From NCBI RefSeq assembly GCF_000764305.2, contig NW_025939761.1, positions 23,004 to 87,003 on the forward strand: a stretch of 64,000 bases of DNA, given 5' to 3'. Of this stretch, positions 55,496 through 64,000 are shown in pieces. Origin of the DNA: Hyalella azteca (taxonomy: Eukaryota > Arthropoda > Malacostraca > Amphipoda > Hyalellidae). A model generated the notes under the pieces. It ran no database searches. It saw only the letters and a list, made by a program, of their open reading frames with translations, and was not told the DNA's origin. Each line of letters begins with the position of its first letter. Within the stretch, counting starts at the first letter, position 1. The position numbers and the translations under genes were made by a program.

Positions 55496-58324
55496 CCTTA
55501 TATCCTCCAAGCAAGGTAATAGCGGGATGTGCGCTTTCCCATTTTTAATGTCATTGTTTTTTTGTATTTTTATGTATTTTCTGAATTTTAACTTTCTTTA
55601 AGTTTCAAGATGGGACATCTAATGAGGAAATTAATTATAACAATTGATAAGAGATGGAATGTTTTAGATGAGCGCAATACATTATCAAGAGATTTGAGTT
55701 GTATTTATCTTCAAGGAATACATCATGCATTCTTGCTACAAGGTACTGGCAAAAAAATTAGAAAACAAGTTTTTTCTTGCTCATTCTTTCTTTCCAGTTA
55801 TTATTGCTAGATTGAATAGCACGATTTTTAACAGAAGGAAAATTAGGTCGGTTTCGTCGCTTTAAATTGCTTCTTTCCCCAGACCCATTCTCCACATGTC
55901 AAAAAATGTTTTGGAGGCCGGCATTTTTCAGTACAATGTTCTGGCTACCTTAATTAATTTCAAAGTTCATTTTCGCTCGAGCATGTTTCTCTCTAATTTA
56001 ATGGAATGGACACCCCGACGAGTATAGCCGCCAGTTTTAAATTTTCTGCGCCCATTTAATGCATTTTAGCATTAGATATCAGTGACATACTACAGTCTTT
56101 TTTGAACCAAAATAAGTCTTGTCACGTCAATGAGGAAATATTCAGTATATCCGCTCTAAGATTATAAAAAAAATCACATCCTTTCATTAGTTTAACCAGA
56201 TCAAAGCCCCTCGATAATATTGTATTGTTATAAAATTTTGTCCTATTTTATTCGCTGCGGTCGTGAAATCAAAATCCATTAAAAATATTCCATAATTGCC
56301 ACACCGTTATAAGCCTGGCACTAACCGTACACTGTAGGCACAGCACAAAGCTGGATAATTAGCTCAGCAAGCCATCATAATAAGCCGACCATTTCGCACC
56401 ATCATAAACACGCGCAATGAACGGTTTGCTGCGTGTTTGTACAGTTGGTTTGGGTAATGGTATGTTTTTTATGCCCCGTTGGATATACAACACGGGTTCT
56501 GTGAAGGTTCTGGAGTGCTCACAAATGCAGCTCAATTGACAAGCTTCGTTGAGCAAGGCTTTCATGGAAAGCCACTGTAATGTTAACAAAGCCCTCTCTG
56601 TTACTAATGAGCTTAGCGGCGTAGCAGCGCCGACTACCGGAGTGAGATGAGATTTTAACATTCACTAGTTAGTGTTACTGGCGCCTCTTGATAATTTCAA
56701 GAAAATGTTTTTAAACAGGTTTAAGAGTTTTGCTGAGCATTTTCAACGCCTTTCTTCAGCTACTTTTGCTTTATATGTTATAAATTGCCGACCATGATCG
56801 GTTGGAGCATTGACCAAAATTATTTACGAAGAAGAGTTTGTGAAATAAGCTCAAATGTTTATTTATGAAATGATACAGAGAGTAACAACATAGACTTCTC
56901 GTTGTTTTTAACCCGATATTCAATGAGTCAACCCCACCTTCTTCATCTAACTCTTCCTCCCATCTGACTTGGGGCTCACTACCGCAAATGACTTCCTGGT
57001 CAAGTTCTCCGACTCTCCGAGGTTAATCTGGTTCTCGAAATTGAGTCGCTGAGTTACTCTGACAAGAAGTGTTTTCTTCCTCTCGATGCCGGACAGCAAG
57101 ACAAAAGTTTCGATGATGCTCCAAGTTCTCGATTACGGACAGTTTTATTTTTCTATTGCGCTGGTCTTTTTGGGTCTTTGTTCCGATGTTCTCTGCATTG
57201 CCCGATAATGCGACAGTTTAAATTAATTATGTAGCTATGCACATGAAAAACTTATTAGTTAAAGTTTCAATGATGGAAGTGTAAGAAAAACGATAGAATT
57301 GTTCAGGAATTTAATGACATTCTCTCACTGCTCGTAATTAAAATAATCAATAGAGATCAATAACAAAAATTCAGGGGAGGGGGAAATTCTGGCGAATAGA
57401 TGAGGTTTTGATTCACAAAACACGCGGGACAGAGTATGCGTTTTATAAATCAATGCAAAAATTTCAAATTCCAGTACATGTTATGAAATTTAATTTTGAG
57501 TTGCAATTCAAGCGTCAAAAGATTCATTCTACGTCCGTTCATTCACTGACATTTTAATTCCTTTTCCTACAAGCTAGAATGGAAAATATTGATCTTGGAA
57601 TTTGTACATGATCGCTATAAAAGGTTAAACGTGGGTCTGAAAGAAGGAATTTACTCTACTGAAATTACTGTCACTAGTGATGATTCGGCCAACGGAATTT
57701 GCTTACATTTTTATGAACTACATTATTGATTTAAATTATTAATTCCGCTCTAAAACTGCAATGATTGATTCGCTTAGGCATTCAATATGTTCACAAAGAA
57801 TTACCAAACAAAGGCTTCCTTATAGTAGTGAACGAACATAATTTAAAATTAAGATTTTCCTTTTTTAAAATACTATTTCTGAAGCTAGCGTGTATACACC
57901 GAATTAAATTTTTGGGCTAAAATTAGAAATAATCCCAATGCACTACATGAAACTATCCAGGTTTCTTTGGCCAAAAACTTAAATTTGCAGCGTCTATCAA
58001 CGTTCCACTACGTCTATCAAACACCTTTTGAGTCTATGCAAGAAAGTTGTTTATATCAAAATGGCAACATATTTAAGAATAATAAATTAATTCTATTAAC
58101 TGATAATATTTATCGGCATATCTATTGAAAATGTAAAATGCATAGTCTATGCAATGATATTTGAATGGATATTGACTTGAATGAGTATTTTTCCACAATT
58201 AGGGTGAAATAAATGAAAATTAATTATCCTTAATGAAAGAATTTCCTCTGCATCAAAAAATTCTAGCCTATAGTATCATGATAATGATTGATCGGCTGGT
58301 TCATTATCTCATAATAAATTCCCA
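55495..58324. other. Mostly featureless; one minus-strand coding-like stretch
   Basis: A 100-codon minus frame at 56359-56661 is GC-richer than its surroundings and has a balanced residue mix (ERALLTLQWLSMKALLNEAC..., then YIQRGIKNIPLPKP). No domain is recognised and the flanks carry no obvious splice sites. A transposon fragment is possible. A Ser/Pro-rich open stretch at about 56900-57030 plus is too short to call. Confidence 0.3.
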
Positions 58325-58412
58325 CTGTCCGTCCGTCCGTGACTTCATGTCACGGACGGACGAGAAAATGCGCTCTCTGTCACTCACTGCAGTGAGTATT
58401 GATTTAATTTTT
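58325..58412 (+). mobile_element. Short inverted-repeat element, copy D (5' rearranged)
   Basis: Keeps GAGAAAATGCGCTCTCTGTC, the ACTCACTGCAGTGAGT palindrome (58382-58397) and the T-rich tail. The 5' part is replaced by a perfect hairpin: GTCCGTCCGTGAC (58331-58343), loop TTCAT, GTCACGGACGGAC (58349-58361). The AGCGCATTTTCTC start is missing. Confidence 0.75.
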
Positions 58413-58961
58413 TAAATCAAATTCTGCCTGAATTTTCGTTTTTATGTAGAATTTTCTATGTTCAGAGAAATTTCTAATTGGCATCCAGTTCGAAACAGTC
58501 TAAACGATTTCCTCTGTAACGTTCCGGTATCAAGGAGCGAGAGGCATGTCGCTTCGGCAGCCAGTGCTGTTAATTGAACGTAATTTGTTCTTAATGCATC
58601 ACCTGAATCACGGCGTAAGCCCAGTTTACTTGACTGAAAATTTTACTTCAATGCATATGCAGGAGGGAATTATTTATGGATTTCTTGGATCAGCCGCGGC
58701 AGTTGGGTTACGTTGCGCCTGGTAGAGAAATTTGTTAGATGTGCTTTAGTTGGCATTTTTGTGCGTGTGAATAAAAAAGATTTATTTGAATATTTTGATA
58801 TTCTTACTATTGCTTCAAACATATTTCAATTAATCATCTTACGTTATTGGCTTATAATCATCACCGTTGCTTTAAATTAAAATGCCGTTGTGCGATGTTA
58901 AAATCTGCATGGCATATTTAAAACTAACAACTATTTTGAAGTTATCTAATCATTTCACACT
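58413..58961. other. No gene supported
   Basis: A short possible exon at about 58662-58722 (ATATGCAG|GAGGG to CCTG|GTAGAG, reading EGIIYGFLGSAAAVGLRCA) is the only item noted. Its splice signals are weak. Confidence 0.3.
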
Positions 58962-59098
58962 AGGGCATTTTATGCTGCATGTGCAAGCGTCAGTAATTCA
59001 TGGTATAATGTGCTTTATTGATGCAGGCAATAAACATTTATTTAAGTCCCATATGTGCGTATTTTGTTTCAATGGAACGCCATATCACAGCTTGTGAT
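58962..59098 (+). repeat. Interspersed repeat, copy 1
   Basis: Shares GGGCATTTT.TGCTGCAT, GTATAATGTGCTTTATTGATG and TTTTGTTTCAATG.GACGCCAT with 60571-60743, in the same orientation and order. Confidence 0.65.
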
Positions 59099-60536
59099 GT
59101 TTGAACGCTATGTCAGTTATGTGGTTATGATGAGACTTAAGCGAGTAAGCAACTTCATACTCCACTGTTGATGCTTTTGTACCACAACAAATTTCGAACA
59201 GAGTTAATATTTTGTTTTTAATAACTCCAGTGAATCAAACATGTGCTGATAAACTAAAATTTGTTTGTTGAATGTGTCTTTATTTTCGCAAATATTCTTG
59301 GTATCAACTGATAAACTGGCACATATGATTCGAGGGAAGAACACGGGAACAATGTTCAATTTTCCGACTCTTTGAATTATGATGAACAAGTTTAGATTTT
59401 TCTGAAACCTTTTGAATACCCTACAAAATATTTCGATTATCTAAATTTCAAAATTTTTATGCTTTCCGATCTCTCGTTCTTTCATTCGCACTTTCACTCA
59501 AAAACTGTCAGAAATTGTTCATCTCTTGCGTATTGTAATTGAAAGGGAGTTGTGCACATTGTTTTCCAACGTTTCCTCCAGGAATGTTGAGTGTTACTGT
59601 TTTAAATCAATTCGCGATTACGATTAATGTTTGTTTCTACCGTACGTCAACTTAAGTTCATCCAAGCGCTACAAAAAACTGATGGAGAATAAAAAATGAA
59701 AACCAATCCTTTTTGTATACAAAAGTACTGTAAGCTAAATGATGAAAAAGCCTAAGAAATGCTGAACATTTTGATTGATGGGAGACTTGTCTATAGAACC
59801 ATTTTTCTTGTCTGCTCGGTAAGCAGGAAGATGAGGCAAAAAAAAAATAAAAAATATATACGTTTAGTTAGGGTTTGTATGATGATTGTATGATGAGTGC
59901 TTTTTGTGATGAGAGTGATTTTTTTATGATGATTTATGAACGATTCTTCCATTCGTTTTTTATGGCAGCGTAAACTATGTACGATTGTCTTGGCCGTGAT
60001 TCAATTCATTTAGTTTTACGTGGTATTGTTTAGTCTAATGCTGGTGTCTCCTTAACTCGCAAGCCAAGATCTTGACAAAAACAAGTAAAGTAAACCACGT
60101 TCGCAAAAAGTTCCAAGAAGTTACCCAATTGCAATTCATTGTCATTTTAAACTTTTCCAGTTCCTGTAGTACTTGTAAATACATCTTTGATTGCAAGTAT
60201 CGTCAATATACTTTCGATGCACAGTTGTTTAAATAAAATATTGTCGGTGGCTTCCACTTTTAATACGAATAGAGTTAAAATGACAACGCGAAAGACCTAG
60301 AAGATAAAAAATAAACATAGGAAATCGAATCACTAAACAATGCTCGAAATATCGGAGGTGGTTTATCCCGAGTCCACGATGGAAAAAAACATACGGCTGT
60401 CGTTTGAATGTTTCAATTTTTCAACATTTCACAACCTTCGTCACAAATAAATCAGAAATATGGAAGCAACAGAAAATAGCAGTAAAACATCTCGGTTTTC
60501 TTTCATCAATGTTTTCATGGAAGGAAACTTCAATTT
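59099..60536. other. No gene supported
   Basis: AT-rich, without recognised exons or repeats. Confidence 0.5.
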
Positions 60537-60919
60537 CTATTATTGGGTAAAAATAATGAGGATCGAATTAGGGCATTTTTTACTGCATTTTTTACAGCAT
60601 TTTTTGCTGCACTCATCGTATAATGTGCTTTATTGATGCAGATCATAAATATCTTGCGTGATATGCAGTGCCCTAAAGCATGTCACGTTACAAGTCCCAT
60701 GGGGGTATTTTGTTTCAATGTGACGCCATTTCACAAATTGTGACTTAGAGGACGACTTGATGAACGACTTGTGAAAAATTGTGACGACTTGATAAAGAAT
60801 TTGAGGTGAAGATTTTCAAAGTGCATTCAACAATCTATTATTGGGTAAAAATAATGATGATTGAATGGAGGGCTTGATGAAAAATTGGAGGTGAAGATTT
60901 TCAAAGTGCATTCAACAAG
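60537..60919 (+). repeat. Interspersed repeat copy 2 with nested local duplications
   Basis: Bases 60571-60743 are the second copy of the 58962 repeat, with an extra about 35-bp insert. Around it, TCTATTATTGGGTAAAAATAATGA occurs at 60537 and 60834, and GAGGTGAAGATTTTCAAAG with its downstream bases occurs at 60803 and about 60888. The pattern suggests repeated local copying. Confidence 0.65.
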
Positions 60920-61403
60920 TAAACGGAATGTTTTTAAAAATATTTTTCTAGTTAGCCTGATATGTGGTAATTATTTTTCAAAAAAATTGGAAATATCAAC
61001 GACGATGCTAGAAGTATTCAGAGTGATCTTGTCGAATTTTTTCTGCATTTAATCGTCGTGAATAACTATGAACTTGCTTGTCTATGATAAATTTCCGAAA
61101 TTCAGTATGTTTTTCGTTCGTGTGTTTGAGTACTGCATGACACTGGAGTGATACATTCAGGAATAAATTTTGGGTTAGCTTCAATTCGGGAGTGAATCGC
61201 ATGAGAAATTAGAATGAACGTTAAATTTCTTCATATTATCGAAAAAAATTGTTCATAAGTCACTCATATATTTATTTCGAATAAATTATCATTTTTTGCA
61301 TGAAATATTCCAATTTTACGACCTACTTATATTTTATTACCACTTCTCACGTTCCTCACTCGACGTTTATTTTTTATGAACGACTATGGTTCTGAATTAG
61401 AAG
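60920..61403. other. No gene supported
   Basis: AT-rich, featureless. Confidence 0.5.
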
Positions 61404-61696
61404 CTATAACATAACATAACTTAGTGATGTCGGCGCTGAAGTGTAGGCCTGATGTGGCCTGTCGCCGATTCTTTTCCTTTTCGTGCCTTGTTCACAGAAG
61501 ATCTAAAATCGTGTCATTTGAACGGATCTTTTCATGACTGACGATAGTTTGAAATAGCTACTAGACTTCCATCGGGTTCAATATGGTGCTAGGCATTTCA
61601 AGTCTGAACATATATTTTTCCATAACTTTATCTAGTCTGTTCTTGAACGCGTTCATACTCAGAGCGCCAACGACGTAACCGGGAATCTAGCGCCAT
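61404..61696 (-). mobile_element. CR1-like LINE 3' end with reverse transcriptase C-terminus
   Basis: Minus strand. From 61696 down to the stop at 61561-61563 it reads IPGYVVGALSMNAFKNRLDK, matching the conserved C-terminal end of CR1/jockey-group reverse transcriptases (LP..VV.A.S..FKNRLD). A 3' noncoding tail of about 140 bp follows, then (GTTAT)n at 61404-61420. The element is 5'-truncated, as is usual for LINE insertions. It provides the identity for the noncoding tails at 9140 and 31080. Confidence 0.7.
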
Positions 61697-61920
61697 ATTA
61701 TTATTAAATAAAATAAAAATTAACGCATTAAAATATCAATATTAATTTGTATTAACGCATATTGTAAAGGTATCAATGAGGCTAAACGGCATCAATCGAA
61801 CCAGTGGGTAATAATGGACGCATCACACAATAACTTTAATGACATAAACGAATTGACAACTCAACGTAGGAACAAGGCATGATCCGATGAAGGAATGCAG
61901 TTAGCCGACGGGAGAATCCC

Positions 61921-62332
61921 AGACGACTGACGGTGCAGTTATGGAAGACTGACGGTAGGGTTACGGACGACTGACACTAGTTACGGACGACTGGAGGTAG
62001 AGCCACGGACGACTGACGGTAGAGTTACGGACGACAGGCACTTGAGTTACGGTCGACTGACGGTAGAGTTACGGACGACTGACGGTAGGGTTACGGACGA
62101 CTGGCACTAGTTACGGACGACTGGAGGTAGAGCCACGGAGGACTGACGGTAGGGTTACGGACGACTGACAAGAGTTACGGACGACTGGAGGTAGAGCCAC
62201 GGACGAGTGACGGTAGGGTTACGGACGACTGACAAGAGTTACGGACGACTGAAGGTAGAGCCACGGACGACTGACGGTAGAGTTACGGACGACTGACACT
62301 AGAGTTACGGACGACTGGAAGTAGCCCACACG
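61921..62332. repeat. 22-bp minisatellite with a three-unit higher-order pattern
   Basis: The basic unit is close to GTTACGGACGACTGACGGTAGA. Three variants recur in order: GGGTTACGGACGACTGACAA (or ACTA), GAGTTACGGACGACTGGAGG and GAGCCACGGACGACTGACGG. Together they form a repeat of about 64 bp that occurs about five to six times. The array is GC-rich and stands out sharply from its flanks. Confidence 0.9.
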
Positions 62333-62702
62333 ACTGGTTCACAGCTGGCGGGTAGAGGTACAGACGACTGGTAGTTCCATAGGCCTACTTGGTAACACGG
62401 CTGTGATAGTCTTGCTGTTAACTCGGGTCACTGGTGTGTCAGATAGTAGATGGTCTCCCCAACCGGAACTTGAATGGATACAAGAGAGATCAGCATGGCC
62501 CCTTAAATGTTTCAAAGGTACAGAACATAATATTCACAGGCAAGACAAATGAAGATTTACCATCAAGAGAACACTATCAGTTACTAACCTATGGCGCTGG
62601 CGGCCAGAGCAAGAGTGGCTGATGGCCGGCTAATGAACACAGACTATGACTGCGGATGCAAATATTACCCTAGGGTTAGCTAGAAATGGCGTGATCCTTA
62701 CA

Positions 62703-62734
62703 CATATATTAATATAGCACCATGTTGAATACGT
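62703..62734 (+). repeat. 32-bp direct repeat, left copy
   Basis: ATTAATATAGCACCATGTTG lies in its centre. One mismatch separates it from 63073-63104. Confidence 0.85.
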
Positions 62735-63072
62735 TATGCTGTGTATTAATATTTGAAGTAATGGCTTCTGTCAGGAAATAATGCACTCGAAAGGCCACTT
62801 TCTTTTCTTTTGCTTCACCTCCTCACAATATCTTCACACCGACTCCCAACTCCTAAATAATTCCCCCAAGCCACGCGTTGCTGCCACAGTCACAATAGAG
62901 GTCTGACATGTGCTGGAATCTCACGGCTCTCTGGCCTGGAATTTTTACATCACTGCGCTGCTTGGCTGACCGAATATATTTGATGGTCCTGACACCCAAT
63001 GGCTGAAAGGAACATATTTTGTCTCCACACACTACGTCGGGAGATGATAATTTTGCGTCCTGACATATAGCG
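62735..63072. other. 338-bp segment between direct repeats
   Basis: GC-richer than its surroundings. A 79-codon minus frame (62853-63092) has six cysteines (CAICQDAKLSSPDVVCGDKIC, split here only for description) and GVRTIKYIRSAKQRSDVKI. It extends into the right repeat. There is no recognised domain. The segment may be an inserted or duplicated unit. Confidence 0.4.
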
Positions 63073-63104
63073 CATATATTAATATAGCACAATGTTGAAT
63101 ACGT
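63073..63104 (+). repeat. 32-bp direct repeat, right copy
   Basis: ATTAATATAGCACAATGTTG lies in its centre. It differs from the left copy at one base. Confidence 0.85.
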
Positions 63105-64000
63105 GAATATATTCAGTTGAACATATTTACTCTAATATATTTACAGTTTAGTCTTTGTATTTTTATTTTAACAAATCCTTTTCAGAAAATCTATTTGATA
63201 CAAATTCTGATTCCAAATATTTCTCTTTTCTTCATATAGAATTTTCTTCCTGCTGGACATTTTAAATAAAAACCGTGATAACCAATAACCAAGGCATATT
63301 TTTTGCTGCATTCGCTTCGAGGTTTGGAGAAATATTTCTGTTCATGGCAGAAAAGTTTAGCTCTTCCTACGTTGTATTTTCGCCGTCGATTTTGCTATTC
63401 CACGAAAACCGAAAATTTCTTCTTTCTCACCTAAACATGTTATGTTATTCGTATCGTATGTATTGAACGGATTCACCGATTTTCATGAAGCCAAGTCAAT
63501 GCAATTGCAGTGCACACCAATCAACAGTCAATGTAACAAGCCGCACATTATTGGAATTTTTGGTAAATGAAAATGATATAATTTTTTAAAAAGCATATAC
63601 ATGTGTCATTTGGGGAAAAGTAAAAATTTTATATATATTACGGAAATGGGTCCATGGGCATCTGCATTAATTTAAGTTCATTACGTCATTTCGTCAATTA
63701 TTTCACTGCATACTTTCGTTTCACGTTGCTGTGGGCTCACACCAAAGCCAACTAGGCCCAAGCATCATCATTTACATTTATGGCTCGTGATCGTCCATCG
63801 ACCCAACTTCTCGGCTTTGAAAGGTGCAATTAATTAATGTCCATTATAGCCAACCATTTAATAATCCAGGTTTAAGTCCAAGCTCTGAACTTTCCTGAAA
63901 TCAAAAACTAAGTATAAGAAATGCTAAAGATACTTGTTGAGTATTTACAATGATAATACATGTCCACTAATACATACTTATTAAAACAATATACACTTCA
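63105..64000. other. No gene supported
   Basis: AT-rich to the window end. A 63-codon frame at 63275-63466 has no supporting features. Confidence 0.5.

Noticed and set aside
61921..62332. CRISPR-like or telomere-like array
   Set aside because: The units are 20-22 bp without spacers and form a higher-order minisatellite, and the motif is not a telomere repeat.

Overview
The window looks like nuclear DNA of an animal, most likely an arthropod and perhaps a crustacean. It is roughly two-thirds A+T by eye. Coding signal is sparse and split by GT-AG introns, and there are no bacterial-style operons or ribosome binding sites. Several decayed eukaryotic transposons and many tandem repeats are present. 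The organism call is an inference from the PAN plus C-type-lectin-like gene, the transposon types and the repeat style, not from a marker gene.

One gene is well supported. Plus-strand exons at 8267-8447, 10009-10164 and 10913-11343 join in frame, with phase 1 at both junctions, into a 255-residue protein with a weak signal peptide, a PAN/apple-like cysteine module and a C-type-lectin-like domain. A diverged copy of its last coding bases lies about 190 bp downstream, followed by a 34-bp exon-like segment. Further exon candidates stand alone or in small sets: 37406-37453 with 38462-38576 and possibly 54939-55147; 49605-49835; 46059-46126; 1504-1708; 29427-29705. None of these could be assigned to a family.

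Mobile DNA recognised: a complete 1,030-bp PIF/Harbinger-like element with terminal inverted repeats and a MADF-domain remnant (15015-16044); a broken Tc1/mariner transposase (about 35600-36345); three 3' ends of a CR1-like LINE family, one still encoding the reverse transcriptase C-terminus (61404-61696, 31080-31257, 9140-9363); and four copies of a short element with inverted repeats, a GTCC/GTCT microsatellite core and a 16-bp palindrome (13588, 30522, 51949, 58325), resembling Helentron-associated short elements.

Tandem repeats: 28-bp units at 82-355, 42-bp at 2846-2962, AT-rich units at 9698-9975, about 65-bp units passing into 16-bp units at 26440-26900, about 60-bp units at 30650-31060, a 403-bp tandem duplication at 43922-44719, 24-bp units at 47281-47394, and a higher-order 3 x 22-bp array at 61921-62332. 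There is also a perfect 60-bp palindrome at 41436-41495 and a diverged inverted duplication (13741-14692 against 18412-19340). The remainder is AT-rich sequence in which I see no supported gene. I found no tRNA, rRNA, CRISPR array or evident defence or biosynthetic system.
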